Made by a program: the position numbers and the translations under genes | The notes under the pieces: generated by a model | Seen by the model: only the letters and a program-made list of their open reading frames with translations | Told to the model about the DNA's origin: nothing | The model's database searches: none | DNA from: an uncultured Oscillospiraceae bacterium | GTDB taxonomy: Bacteria > Bacillota > Clostridia > Oscillospirales > Oscillospiraceae | Length of the DNA stretch: 64,000 nt | Direction: 5' to 3' | NCBI GenBank assembly: GCA_934589065.1 | Contig: CAKTNN010000003.1 | Location: 14,947 to 78,946, forward strand | Shown: positions 51,964-61,172 of the stretch, piece after piece | How positions within the stretch are numbered: the first letter of the stretch is position 1 | How the letters are laid out: each line of letters opens with the position of its first letter

Positions 51964-53568
51964 TTAATCCTTCTTTTGCTCAGCCAGATAGTTGAGGTAA
52001 TCGTCGTAGGTGCCGTAGCGGTCTACGATGGTTCCGTCGGGCTGGAAGGCAATCACCCGGTTACAGGTGGAGGTCAGCAGCTCGTGGTCGTGGCTTGCCA
52101 GCAGAACAACGCCGGTAAAGGCCTCCAGACCCTTGTTTACCGCCTGAATGGATTCCATATCCAGGTGGTTGGTAGGCTGGTCCAGCAGCACTACGTTGGC
52201 GCCGGAGAGCATCATTTTGCTCAGCATACATCTCACCTTTTCGCCGCCGGACAGGACGTTTACGTGCTTGAATACATCCTCGTTGGAGAAAAGCATCCGG
52301 CCCAGGAAGCCCCGGAGGTAAACATCGTCCTTCTTGGCGGAGTACTGCCGCAGCCAGTCCACCAGCTCCATTTCGTTTCCGTCGAAATACTCGCTGTTGT
52401 CCTTGGGCAGGTAGCTGCGGATGGTGGAAACGCCCCACTTGACAGAGCCTTCGTCGGGTTCCAGTTCTCCCATCAGCACCTTGAAAAGGGCGGTCTGGGC
52501 CAGCTCGTTTTCACCTACAAAGGCGATTTTGTCCGTGCGGCCTACGGAGAAATAGACATTATCCAATAGCTTTACGCCGTCCACGGTGACGGATACGTCC
52601 TTCACCGTGAGCACATCCTTGCCCAGCTCCCGCTCCGGCATAAAGCCGACAAAAGGATAGCGCCGGGTGGAGGAGGGCATTTCCTCAACGCTCAGCTTGT
52701 CCAGGAGCTTTCTTCTTGCGGTAGCCTGCTTGGCCTTTGCCTTATTGGCGGAGAAGCGCTGAATAAACAGCTGCAATTCTTCGATCTTTTCCTGGTTCTT
52801 TTTGTTCTTGTTGCGGATCATGGCCTGAACCATCTGGGAGGATTCGTACCAGAAGTCGTAGTTGCCCACATACATCTTGATCTTGCCGTAGTCGATATCC
52901 ACGGTGTGGGTGCACACGGTATTCAGGAAGTGGCGGTCGTGGCTGACGGCAATTACCATGCCGGGGAAATCCAGCAGGAAGTCTTCCAGCCAGTTGATGG
53001 CCTCGATATCCAGGTTGTTGGTGGGCTCGTCCAGCATGACGATGTCGGGGTTGCCGAACAGTGCCTGGGCAAGCAGAACCTTCACCTTCAGCCGGGGGTC
53101 AACATTTGCCATCAGGTCGTAGTGCAGCTCCGTACCAATACCCAGACCCTGCAGCAGACGGGAGGCATCGGATTCGGCTTCCCAGCCCCCCAGCTCTGCA
53201 AACTCGGCTTCCAGGTCGGCAGCTCGCAGACCGTCTTCGTCGGTAAAGTCGGGCTTTTCGTAGATGGCGTCCTTTTCCTTCATCACATCGTACAGGTGCT
53301 GGTTGCCCATAATCACGGTGTCCAGAACGGTGTGGTCATCGTAGGTGTTCTGGTTCTGTTTCAGGACGGACATCCGCTTGGTGGGATCGATTTCCACAGA
53401 GCCGGTGGTGGAGTCCAGCTCCCCGGTGAGAATCCGCAGGAAGGTGGATTTGCCCGCACCGTTTGCGCCGATGATGCCGTAGCAGTTGCCGGGCAGGAAT
53501 TGCAGATCCACGTGCTGGAACAGCCACTGACCGCCAAACTGCATTCCCAAGTTGCTGACAGTAATCAT
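51964..53568 (-). CDS. ABC-F family ATPase (YbiT-like)
   Basis: The 534-residue soluble protein has two ABC ATPase domains and no membrane helices. Domain 1 has GANGAGKSTFLRIL and MLDEPTNNLDIEA with a degenerate signature (VDPRLKVKVLLAQALF); domain 2 has the signature LSGGEKVRCMLSKMML and LLDQPTNHLDMES, where Gln replaces the usual Glu after the Walker B Asp. A lysine-rich linker (MIRNKNKKNQEKIEELQLFI..KQATARRKLLDKL) joins them. ABC-F proteins act on the ribosome E site. YbiT-type proteins share the odd first signature. Antibiotic resistance is not indicated. Confidence 0.92.
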   Translation of the reverse strand: MITVSNLGMQFGGQWLFQHVDLQFLPGNCYGIIGANGAGKSTFLRILTGELDSTTGSVEIDPTKRMSVLKQNQNTYDDHTVLDTVIMGNQHLYDVMKEKDAIYEKPDFTDEDGLRAADLEAEFAELGGWEAESDASRLLQGLGIGTELHYDLMANVDPRLKVKVLLAQALFGNPDIVMLDEPTNNLDIEAINWLEDFLLDFPGMVIAVSHDRHFLNTVCTHTVDIDYGKIKMYVGNYDFWYESSQMVQAMIRNKNKKNQEKIEELQLFIQRFSANKAKAKQATARRKLLDKLSVEEMPSSTRRYPFVGFMPERELGKDVLTVKDVSVTVDGVKLLDNVYFSVGRTDKIAFVGENELAQTALFKVLMGELEPDEGSVKWGVSTIRSYLPKDNSEYFDGNEMELVDWLRQYSAKKDDVYLRGFLGRMLFSNEDVFKHVNVLSGGEKVRCMLSKMMLSGANVVLLDQPTNHLDMESIQAVNKGLEAFTGVVLLASHDHELLTSTCNRVIAFQPDGTIVDRYGTYDDYLNYLAEQKKD

Positions 53569-53682
53569 GAATAGTCTCCTTATATATCAATGTTTTTAAC
53601 AAAAGTAATGGTGCAGTTCCCCAGGGCACGATTCAATGGGATTTTGGGGAAAAGCGCTTCATGCAGGCCGCACCTATCCTGC

Positions 53683-54065
53683 GTCATTGCGAACCGGCGC
53701 GCAGACACCCCTCCCCCGTCATTGCGAATCAGTGCCGCAGCACTGGTGTGGCAATCCCGGACGTGGAGAAACGTATCAGCCGGTGCAAGAAGATTCCCAC
53801 GAGTCTAGCGCACTGCCTCGGAATGACGAAAAGGTGTCATGGCGAACCGGCGCGCAGACACCCCTCCCCCGTCATTGCGAGCCAGTGCCGCAGCACTGGT
53901 GTGGCAATCTCGGACGTGGAGAAACGTATCAGCCGGTGCAAGAAGATTCCCACGAGTCTAGCGCACTGCCTCGGAATGACAAAAAGGTGTCATGGCGAAC
54001 CGGCGCGCAGACACCCCTCCTGCGTCATTGCGAACCAGTGCCGCAGCACTGGTGTGGCAATCTCA
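53683..54065 (+). repeat. 153-bp tandem repeat array (2.5 copies) built on the dispersed repeat
   Basis: Units start at 53683, 53836 and 53989, exactly 153 bases apart; the third is cut at about 54065. Each contains GTCATTGCGAA, GCGCGCAGACACCCCTCC, CAGTGCCGCAGCACTGG and TGTGGCAATC, then a second part (ACGTGGAGAAACGTATCAGC ... CTGCCTCGGAATGAC). Units differ at very few positions, so duplication is recent. Confidence 0.9.
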
Positions 54066-54142
54066 GGGCCTTCAACCGCATACTCATACAGCTTAATATT
54101 ACCACAAAATTGTAAATAAAGAAAGAACTTTTTTTCAGCCCC

Positions 54143-54170
54143 TTGCTTTTTTCCAGAAGTGCGCTATAAT
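54143..54170 (+). promoter_or_regulatory. htpG promoter
   Basis: TTGCTT, a 16-base spacer and TATAAT. The CIRCE operator begins two bases after the -10 box. Confidence 0.8.
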
Positions 54171-54171
54171 A

Positions 54172-54198
54172 TTAGCACTCAGAAGAAACGAGTGCTAA
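54172..54198. promoter_or_regulatory. CIRCE element (HrcA operator)
   Basis: TTAGCACTC - 9 bases - GAGTGCTAA is a perfect match to the CIRCE consensus. Its position over the transcription start implies repression by HrcA and heat induction of htpG. Confidence 0.95.
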
Positions 54199-54226
54199 AC
54201 GCACTCCGGAAAGGAAGCCATAGATT

Positions 54227-56116
54227 ATGGAAAAGAAACAGTTTAAAGCGGAGTCCCAGCGGCTGCTGGACCTGATGATCAATTCTATCTATACCCATCG
54301 GGAAATCTTCCTGCGGGAGATCATTTCCAATGCCTCCGATGCCATTGACAAGCTGGCCTACACCGCCCTGACGGATGACAAGGTGGGCATTGCCAGAGAT
54401 CAGTTCGCCATCACCATTACCCGGGATAAGGAAAACCGTACCCTTACCGTTTCCGATAACGGCATCGGCATGACCAAGGAGGAGATGGAGGAAAACCTGG
54501 GCACCATCGCCAAGTCCGGCTCTCTGGGCTTTAAGCAGGCTATGGAGAAGAAGGACGATATCGATATCATCGGTCAGTTTGGCGTGGGCTTCTATTCTGC
54601 CTTTATGGTTGCCTCTCAGGTTACCGTGATTTCCAAGAAGTACGGTGCAGATAAGGCCTACAAGTGGGTTTCCGACGGTGCTGACGGCTATACCATCGAA
54701 GAGGCCCAGCGGGATGCCGCCGGCACGGATGTGATTATGGTTCTGAAGGCGGATACCGAAGAGGATACCTACGGGCAGTATCTGGAGGAATACGAAATCC
54801 GCAATCTCGTTACCAAGTATTCCGACTATATCCGCTATCCCATCCGCATGGAGGTGGAGAAGTCCCGGAAGAAGGAGGATTCCCCGGAGGATAAGCCGGA
54901 GTACGAATCCTATACCGAGATGACCACCCTGAACTCCATGGTTCCTCTGTGGCAGAAGAATAAAAAGGACGTAACCGAGGAAGAGTACAATGCCTTCTAT
55001 CAGGACAAGTTCTACGATTACAACAAACCTCTGCGGGTGATCCATTTCAGCGCCGAAGGCCAGGTGTCCTTTAAGGCTCTGCTGTATATCCCCTCCAAGG
55101 CGCCTTACGATTTCTACACCAAGGACTTTAAGCGGGGCCTGCAGCTGTATTCCAGCGGCGTGATGATTATGGACTCCTGCGAAGATCTGCTGCCGGAGCA
55201 CTTCCGCTTTGTCCGGGGCGTGGTGGACAGCCAGGATCTGTCCCTGAATATCAGCCGTGAAATGCTCCAGCACAACCGCCAGGTGACCATTATCGCCCGG
55301 AATATCGAGAAGAAGATCAAGAGTGAGCTCAAGTCCATGCTGGATAACGACCGGGAAAAGTATGAGGAATTCTATGCCGCCTTCGGCCGTCAGCTGAAAT
55401 ACGGCACGGTTTCCGATTACGGTGCACACAAGGAAAGCTGCCAGGATCTGCTGCTGTTCTACAGCCACAAGCAGAATAAGCTTATCAGCCTCAAGGAGTA
55501 TGTGGATGCCATGCCCGAGGGCCAGGAGAAAATCTACTTTGCCCCCGGCGAAAATAAAGATCTGCTGGCAAAGTTGCCCCAGGTCGCTCTGTTGGATGGC
55601 AAGGGCTACGATACCCTGCTCTTTACCGAGGATGTGGATGAATTCGTGCCCCAGACCCTGATGACTTATCAGGAGAAGAGCTTCTGCAATGTTTCTACCG
55701 AGGATTTGGGCCTGCAGTCCGAAGAGGAGAAGAAGGCCGCCGAGGCCCAGGCGGAGGAAATGAAGGGCTTCCTGACCTTTGTGAAGGAGAGCCTGGGAGA
55801 TCAGGTGAAGGAGGTCAAGCTGTCCAATAATCTGGGCACGTATCCTGCCGCCATGGTTCCTGAGGCCGGCATGAGCTTCGAGATGGAGAAATACATGAAG
55901 CGGGTGAACCCGGAGTTTGCCTTCCCAAGCGCCAGAATTCTGGAGCTCAATGCCGATCACGAGACGGTCAAGCAGCTGCTTGGCCTGATGACGGAAGACC
56001 CCGTAAAGGCAAAGGATCTGGCCCAGCTGTTGTGCTACCAGGCACAGCTTATGGCCCAGCTGCCCATTGACGATCCCTACGCCTATACCGATCTGGTCTG
56101 CCGTTTGGTAAAGTAA
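54227..56116 (+). CDS. htpG: molecular chaperone HtpG (Hsp90)
   Basis: HtpG is the bacterial Hsp90 ATP-dependent chaperone. The 629-residue protein has the GHKL ATPase domain (REIISNASDAIDKLAYTAL, VSDNGIGMTKEEM, IGQFGVGFYSAFMVA), the middle domain (GVVDSQDLSLNISREMLQHN) and the C-terminal dimerisation domain. AAAGGAAG precedes the ATG. A CIRCE operator and promoter lie directly upstream, so HrcA control is expected. Confidence 0.98.
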   Translation: MEKKQFKAESQRLLDLMINSIYTHREIFLREIISNASDAIDKLAYTALTDDKVGIARDQFAITITRDKENRTLTVSDNGIGMTKEEMEENLGTIAKSGSLGFKQAMEKKDDIDIIGQFGVGFYSAFMVASQVTVISKKYGADKAYKWVSDGADGYTIEEAQRDAAGTDVIMVLKADTEEDTYGQYLEEYEIRNLVTKYSDYIRYPIRMEVEKSRKKEDSPEDKPEYESYTEMTTLNSMVPLWQKNKKDVTEEEYNAFYQDKFYDYNKPLRVIHFSAEGQVSFKALLYIPSKAPYDFYTKDFKRGLQLYSSGVMIMDSCEDLLPEHFRFVRGVVDSQDLSLNISREMLQHNRQVTIIARNIEKKIKSELKSMLDNDREKYEEFYAAFGRQLKYGTVSDYGAHKESCQDLLLFYSHKQNKLISLKEYVDAMPEGQEKIYFAPGENKDLLAKLPQVALLDGKGYDTLLFTEDVDEFVPQTLMTYQEKSFCNVSTEDLGLQSEEEKKAAEAQAEEMKGFLTFVKESLGDQVKEVKLSNNLGTYPAAMVPEAGMSFEMEKYMKRVNPEFAFPSARILELNADHETVKQLLGLMTEDPVKAKDLAQLLCYQAQLMAQLPIDDPYAYTDLVCRLVK

Positions 56117-56137
56117 TGAAAGAAAGGCGGGAGAAAA

Positions 56138-56752
56138 ATGTTCTTCCCCAGAATGTATACAAGCTACTATTTTGACCGCGCCCTGTCCCTGGCTGCCAGA
56201 GTGCTTACCGGCGGCGTGGTTCCCCTCCTGAGTGTTGCCATTTATGTGTTTACGGCCCTGGCCCTGCACACCATGGCAAAGCGCAGAGGCATTGCCTGCC
56301 CTTGGCTTGCCTGGATTCCCGTGGCGAACCTGTGGCTCATCGGCTCTCTGTCCGACCAGTACCGCTACCTGACCCGCGGGCAGGTGAAGCACAGAAGAAT
56401 GATTCTTCCGGTGCTGGAAATTGTGACCGTGGTGCTCTCCGGCATGATGGTTGGGGCAATTTTCTGGGTGATGGGTGCAAACGGAAGCGCGGCCTCCGTG
56501 CTGACGCTGCTTGCCCTTATCCTGCTGGAGTGTGCCGCGGCAATTGCTCTGGCAGTGTGGAAGCTGATGGCGCTGTATGATATCTACGCCTCCTGCGACC
56601 CCCAGACAGCGGCGCTGTATCTGGTGCTGAGCATCTTCTTCCGGTTCTTAAAGCCCGTGTTCCTGTTCCTCTCCCGGAACCAGGAGCTGGGCATGCCCCC
56701 CAGAAAGGCTCCTCGGTCGGAGGCTGCCCCGGAAGACGGCACAACGTATTAA
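56138..56752 (+). CDS. membrane protein of unknown function
   Basis: The 204-residue protein has four to five hydrophobic segments (for example GGVVPLLSVAIYVFTALALH, LPVLEIVTVVLSGMMVGAIF, LLALILLECAAAIALAVWKL) and motifs CPWLAWIPVANLWLIGSLSD and YDIYASCDPQTAALYLVLSI, which recur in uncharacterised Clostridia membrane proteins. GAAAGGCGGGAG precedes the ATG. It follows htpG by 21 bases and so is probably co-transcribed in heat shock. A terminator follows. Confidence 0.8.
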   Translation: MFFPRMYTSYYFDRALSLAARVLTGGVVPLLSVAIYVFTALALHTMAKRRGIACPWLAWIPVANLWLIGSLSDQYRYLTRGQVKHRRMILPVLEIVTVVLSGMMVGAIFWVMGANGSAASVLTLLALILLECAAAIALAVWKLMALYDIYASCDPQTAALYLVLSIFFRFLKPVFLFLSRNQELGMPPRKAPRSEAAPEDGTTY

Positions 56753-56765
56753 CGTAAAAATGTAA

Positions 56766-56817
56766 AAGCACACAGAGCCCGATTCCTGCATGGAGTCGGG
56801 CCCTGTGTGCTTTTTGG
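56766..56817 (+). terminator. terminator of the htpG operon
   Basis: GCACACAG-GCCCGA and TCGGGC-CCTGTGTGC pair with a bulge, followed by TTTTT. Confidence 0.85.
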
Positions 56818-56888
56818 CAATAGAAAAAGGATCCTGTTCTTTTCTCACCAATCTCCTCTTGCACCCAGGGAGGAATTCGGAAAGCGAC

Positions 56889-56917
56889 TTGTTTTTCCCG
56901 GGAGCAGCGGCTATAAT
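56889..56917 (+). promoter_or_regulatory. promoter of the moxR operon
   Basis: TTGTTT, a 17-base spacer and TATAAT. Confidence 0.75.
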
Positions 56918-56952
56918 GGAAGCCAAAACCAAGGATAAAGGGGCGTTTGGAA

Positions 56953-57903
56953 ATGCAGACCCGGGAAAGTGAAGTTGTTGCCAGCGTGCAGCAGATTTTG
57001 GATCAGGTGCGGCAGGTGATCGTGGGAAAGGACGAGCAGCTATTGTGGGTGCTGGCGGCACTGCTCGCCAGGGGGCACATTCTTTTGGAGGATGTGCCCG
57101 GCGTGGGCAAGACCACTATGGCCCTGTCCTTTGCCCGGGCGCTGGATCTGGAATACGGGCGCATTCAGTTTACGCCGGATGTGCTGCCCTCGGATGTTAC
57201 GGGCTACAGCGTGCCGGACGGAATGGGAAACATGACCTACCGCCCCGGCGGAATTCTGTGCAATCTGTTCCTGGCAGACGAGCTGAACCGGGCTACCTCC
57301 CGCACGCAGTCCGCCCTTTTGGAGGCCATGGAGGAAGGACAGGTTACCGTGGATGGCGTGAGCCACAGACTGCCCCAGCCCTTTGCGGTGATTGCCACCC
57401 AGAACCCCACCGGTGCGGCGGGCACGCAGCTGCTGCCGGACAGCCAGGTGGATCGTTTTGCCCTGCGGATTCGTTTGGGCTACCCTGCCCCCAGGGAGGA
57501 AGCTGCCATGATCAAAAACCGTCAGGGGGCCAATCCTCTGGAAAACGTGCGCAGTGTGGTTACACGGCAGAGATTCCTTGCCTTACAGGAAACGGTGGAT
57601 GCGACCTTTTTAAGCGACAGCGTCATTGACTACGTGGTGGCCCTGTGCGATGCCACCCGGAAGCAGGAGCTGTTTGCCCGGGGGGCCAGCCCCAGAGCCA
57701 CGCTGTCGGTGGCGGCAATGGCAAAATCCATTGCCCAGCTGCGGGGACGGGACTATGTCGTCCCGGGAGACGTGAAGGAAGTGTTTATTCCCACCCTTGC
57801 CCACCGGATGATTCTCACGGGCCGGGCGGAAAGCCAGGGGAAAACCCCGGAGCAGGTGCTGAAATCCATCCTGGATGCCACTCCTGCGCCCCGTCTGCGC
57901 TGA
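56953..57903 (+). CDS. MoxR-family AAA ATPase
   Basis: The 316-residue AAA+ protein shows Walker A EDVPGVGKTTMALSFARAL, the MoxR-specific RIQFTPDVLPSDVTGY, Walker B LFLADELNRATSRTQSALLEAMEE and sensor 1 ATQNPTG, then the C-terminal lid. MoxR ATPases act as chaperones for metal-dependent or secreted partners, commonly encoded with DUF58 proteins as here. ATG 56953 is preferred over a TTG 6 bases earlier. The DUF58 gene starts 1 base after the stop. Confidence 0.95.
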   Translation: MQTRESEVVASVQQILDQVRQVIVGKDEQLLWVLAALLARGHILLEDVPGVGKTTMALSFARALDLEYGRIQFTPDVLPSDVTGYSVPDGMGNMTYRPGGILCNLFLADELNRATSRTQSALLEAMEEGQVTVDGVSHRLPQPFAVIATQNPTGAAGTQLLPDSQVDRFALRIRLGYPAPREEAAMIKNRQGANPLENVRSVVTRQRFLALQETVDATFLSDSVIDYVVALCDATRKQELFARGASPRATLSVAAMAKSIAQLRGRDYVVPGDVKEVFIPTLAHRMILTGRAESQGKTPEQVLKSILDATPAPRLR

Positions 57904-57904
57904 T

Positions 57905-58813
57905 ATGCGGCGGGGAGCGTACCTGGCGGCGCTGGTGGGATTCGGCCTGTGGTATCTCACCTTTGGGCAGTGGCTGGCCTGGGTGCTGCTGCTGGGCCTG
58001 GCGGCGCTGCCGTTTCTTTCTCTGGCCCTGAGCCTGAAGGCCATCCGGGATTTTCAGGTGGCCCCCACGGGGCCGGAATCTCTGGCGGTGGGGGAAAAGG
58101 GAGAGCTGATGATCATGGGCTCTTGCGGGAGCCCCATGCCGCCCTTCAAAGGCCGGATTTACCTGGAAAATCTGCGCACGGGAGAACGCCTTGCCTACCG
58201 GGAAGAGACAGGCTTTGTGCCGATGCACTGCGGCGGCTATGAAATTACCGTGGAAAAGGCGCGGGTAATGGACTATCTGGGCCTGTTTTCCTTCCCGGTC
58301 CGGAAAAAACAGAGCGCCCGGCTTCTGGTGCGGCCCGGGCCGGTGACGGCGGAGGATCTGCCCCGGATACTGAACCAGCCGCCGGTGAGCTGGAAGGCCA
58401 GCATCAACCGCCTGGGAGAAAACTACGAGCTGCGCCCTTATCGCCCTGGGGATAGCCTGAACAGCGTCCATTGGAAGCTATCGGCAAAAACCGGCAAGCT
58501 GACGGTGCGGGAGGCTATGGAGCCGCTGCACCAGAAGGCCTGTCTGACCCTTTCCCTGGCGGGAACGCCGGAGCAGCTGGATAATCGCCTGGGAAAGCTC
58601 CTGTGGATTGGGGAAAAGCTATTGGAGGCGAACATGGAGCCGGTGATTCTGGCCTCCACGGGAGAGGGCACTGCCCGCTTCCCGGTGACGGATGGCGCTT
58701 CTTTGCGGGAGGCTGTGGATGCACTCCTCTGCCTGCCTGCGCCGGAACGACCGGATTTGCCGGTGCCGGTCAGAAATACCTGGTACTATGCCCTGGGAGG
58801 TGACCCGGAATGA
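57905..58813 (+). CDS. DUF58 domain protein
   Basis: The 302-residue protein has two N-terminal helices (AALVGFGLWYLTFGQWLAWV, LLLGLAALPFLSLALSL) and the DUF58 pattern LRPYRPGDSLNSVHWKLSAK, with a von Willebrand-like fold expected. It starts at ATG 57905, directly after the moxR-type stop and without a clear ribosome binding site, so translation is coupled. It overlaps the transglutaminase gene by ATGA. The MoxR-DUF58-transglutaminase trio is common across bacteria; its exact role is unproven. Confidence 0.92.
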   Translation: MRRGAYLAALVGFGLWYLTFGQWLAWVLLLGLAALPFLSLALSLKAIRDFQVAPTGPESLAVGEKGELMIMGSCGSPMPPFKGRIYLENLRTGERLAYREETGFVPMHCGGYEITVEKARVMDYLGLFSFPVRKKQSARLLVRPGPVTAEDLPRILNQPPVSWKASINRLGENYELRPYRPGDSLNSVHWKLSAKTGKLTVREAMEPLHQKACLTLSLAGTPEQLDNRLGKLLWIGEKLLEANMEPVILASTGEGTARFPVTDGASLREAVDALLCLPAPERPDLPVPVRNTWYYALGGDPE

Positions 58814-60753
58814 AGAGTGCGGTGGAAAACCGAATCTGGGCTGCACTGCTGGCATGGGTGCTGACGCTGGGGGCCTTTGGCTGCTTTTTGACGGTGTATG
58901 ACCTCCCAATTCAGAAAAACACGCTGCTCCTGTTTTGGAGCGGGGCTGCCGCCCTGGGGGCGCTGCTGCTGCCCTTCCGCCGAGGGCCGGAGTGGACGGT
59001 ATGCCTGACGGCGCTGGCCCTGGGCTACCTGGTTCACCGACCGGAAACCGTTCGGCAGATGAAAAGCCTGCTGTATCTGGTGAGCATGAGCCTTGACAAC
59101 GTGTATCACTGGGGGTATTTTTCTTTTCCCGGCCTGGTGGCGGGGAATACGGAAATCCCTTTGGGGATCTATGGAGGGCTTCTGTGCCTGGCGGTGTGCC
59201 GCAGTATGCTGCGCAGACGGCTCAGCGTGATTCCTTTGACCATGACGGCTCCCCTGGTGGTGCTGTGCGCCATGATTCCGGGGAAAGACCCGGCTGCCTG
59301 GGCGGTGGCATGTCTGCTATCAGCGGCAGCAATGCTGCTGCTGACCTCCGGCGTGCGGAAAAACAGTGCCCTGCAGGGCCTGCGCCTGACCTGGGCGGCG
59401 GCAATACCTGTACTGGCCTGCGTGGGCCTTCTGCTGTGGTGCAACCCTCAAAAAAGTTATGTAGATCATTCCGCCCAGCTGAGAGAAAAGCTTCTGGCAA
59501 AGGCGCAGACCCTGACCGGCTCTATGCCCGGCTATGTCTACACGCCCCAGATCAGCCGAAACGTGGATTTGGCGGCTCTGAACGGGGGAGAGCAGCCGAG
59601 AATTCCAATTTTGACGGTGACGGCCCCCAAAACCGGAAGCGTCTACCTAAGAGCACAGGATTTTGATACCTATACGGGAACGGGCTGGAGTGCAGACCCT
59701 CAAAAGACGGAGAATTTTGACGGATGGGGAGAAGATCTGGGCACGTTTTCCGTGCGCACCTTTGCGGTGCAGGATGTGATTTACCTGCCATACTATCCCG
59801 GAACTGCCACCATCCTCACAGGGGGCGCGTTGGCAAACACCGGGGGGACCCTCAGCTATTCCTTTCCCACCCATCCCCAGGGCAGCGCCCTTTCCCAGCA
59901 GGCGCTGGAACGGTATCTGGCTCTGCCGGAAAGCACTCTTGCCTGGGCAAGGGAGATGCTGCCGGGGGATGCTTCGCCGGAGGGAATCCGGCAGCTTGTG
60001 GGGGGCAGCGCAGTTTATGATCTGGCAACACCCCAAATGCCCCAGGAAGAGCAGGACTTTGTCCGGTGGTTTCTGGAGCGGTCGGACAGAGGCTACTGTA
60101 TCCATTTTGCCTCGGCTGCCACGGTGCTGCTGCGGGCTGCAGGAATCCCTGCCAGATATGTAACGGGCTACCGCCAGGAGGTGAAGGCCAATGAGCCGGA
60201 GGTGGTTACCTCCCGGGAGGCCCACGCCTGGGCGGAATACTACGATGGAGAAACCGGCTGCTGGCGGATTCTGGATGCCACTCCGGCACAGAATACACAG
60301 GCTTTAGAGGAAACAACCCAGACGCAGCCGGACGTTACCCGGCAGACGCTTCCTTCTGCTGCGGCGCCGACAGTGCCGCAGGAGGCCACCCCAAAACAGG
60401 AAAACCGGGGCGGGCTGCCCCTGGGATGGCTGGTGATTCCGGCACTGATTCTGGGATTGGCAGTGCGAAGGGCCTTGGTGCGGGCGCTCCGGGAAAGCCG
60501 AAAACGGCGCAGTACCGCCCGGAAGCGGGTGCTGCTGCTGTGGCAGGAGGCGGAGGTGCTTTCGGGGGCCTCGGGCCGCGACATCCCGGAAGAGCTGCTG
60601 GAGCTTGCGCAAAAGGCGCGGTTCAGCCAGCACCGGATTACGGCGATGGATGCCGTTCCTCTGGAAACCTTTTGCCAGGACTGCATCGAGCGGCTGCAAA
60701 AGGCCTCCTGGGGAAAAAGAATGATCGATCAGTATATTTTCGTGCGGTATTAG
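58810..60753 (+). CDS. transglutaminase-like membrane protein (TgpA-type)
   Basis: The 647-residue protein has about six to seven N-terminal helices (~10-215), an extracytoplasmic transglutaminase-like domain and a C-terminal helix (LGWLVIPALILGLAVRRALV) with a cytoplasmic tail. The Cys-His-Asp triad is visible: Cys in DRGYCIHFASAATVLLRAAG, His in SREAHAWAEYYDG and Asp in WRILDATP. It probably modifies or cleaves cell-surface proteins. It ends the MoxR/DUF58 operon proper, and a small gene follows by 22 bases. Confidence 0.92.
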   Translation: MKSAVENRIWAALLAWVLTLGAFGCFLTVYDLPIQKNTLLLFWSGAAALGALLLPFRRGPEWTVCLTALALGYLVHRPETVRQMKSLLYLVSMSLDNVYHWGYFSFPGLVAGNTEIPLGIYGGLLCLAVCRSMLRRRLSVIPLTMTAPLVVLCAMIPGKDPAAWAVACLLSAAAMLLLTSGVRKNSALQGLRLTWAAAIPVLACVGLLLWCNPQKSYVDHSAQLREKLLAKAQTLTGSMPGYVYTPQISRNVDLAALNGGEQPRIPILTVTAPKTGSVYLRAQDFDTYTGTGWSADPQKTENFDGWGEDLGTFSVRTFAVQDVIYLPYYPGTATILTGGALANTGGTLSYSFPTHPQGSALSQQALERYLALPESTLAWAREMLPGDASPEGIRQLVGGSAVYDLATPQMPQEEQDFVRWFLERSDRGYCIHFASAATVLLRAAGIPARYVTGYRQEVKANEPEVVTSREAHAWAEYYDGETGCWRILDATPAQNTQALEETTQTQPDVTRQTLPSAAAPTVPQEATPKQENRGGLPLGWLVIPALILGLAVRRALVRALRESRKRRSTARKRVLLLWQEAEVLSGASGRDIPEELLELAQKARFSQHRITAMDAVPLETFCQDCIERLQKASWGKRMIDQYIFVRY

Positions 60754-60775
60754 GCACGGAGAGAAGGAGAAAGGC

Positions 60776-61057
60776 ATGGAAGAAAAATTTATTGCTGCCT
60801 GGGAAAAGGCGAGACAGGATGCCCTTGCCCTGGGGGTGCGGATGCGCCCGGTGGAAAAGGCGCAGGCCATGGCATCGGCCCGCCGAATCCTGTCCGGCAG
60901 AAGACTCAGCGACGGCTTTGAGGGCTTGAGAGCCCAAAACCGGCTGGATCTTTCCCTGGAGGCCTTGGCGGTGGACAGACGTTTTACGGGGCTATTTACG
61001 GATGAACAGGCAAACGAGGCCCTGACCCGGCTGTTGGAAGCGGGCTTCTACCTATAA
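60776..61057 (+). CDS. hypothetical protein, 93 residues
   Basis: The protein is soluble, charged and helix-rich (FIAAWEKARQDALALGVRMR, AQAMASARRILSGRRLSDGF, EQANEALTRLLEAGFYL). It is not recognised. GAGAAGGAG precedes the ATG, and it lies 22 bases after the transglutaminase gene, so it may be an operon member. No signal peptide or membrane segment is seen. Confidence 0.7.
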   Translation: MEEKFIAAWEKARQDALALGVRMRPVEKAQAMASARRILSGRRLSDGFEGLRAQNRLDLSLEALAVDRRFTGLFTDEQANEALTRLLEAGFYL

Positions 61058-61095
61058 TAGACGGGAAAACTCCGGATTTTTTGCACTGCTTTCCA

Positions 61096-61124
61096 TTGCG
61101 CTTCCGGGAATATCATGTTATAGT
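61096..61124 (+). promoter_or_regulatory. queH promoter
   Basis: TTGCGC, a 17-base spacer and TATAGT. Confidence 0.55.
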
Positions 61125-61172
61125 ATAAAGAATACCGGCTATGCATTGCACAGCCAAATCTTGGAGGGACCT

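Noticed and set aside
53636..54119. Two overlapping frames of about 150 residues over the 153-bp repeats
   Set aside because: 153 is divisible by three, so frames repeat without stops; no start signal or protein-like composition is seen.
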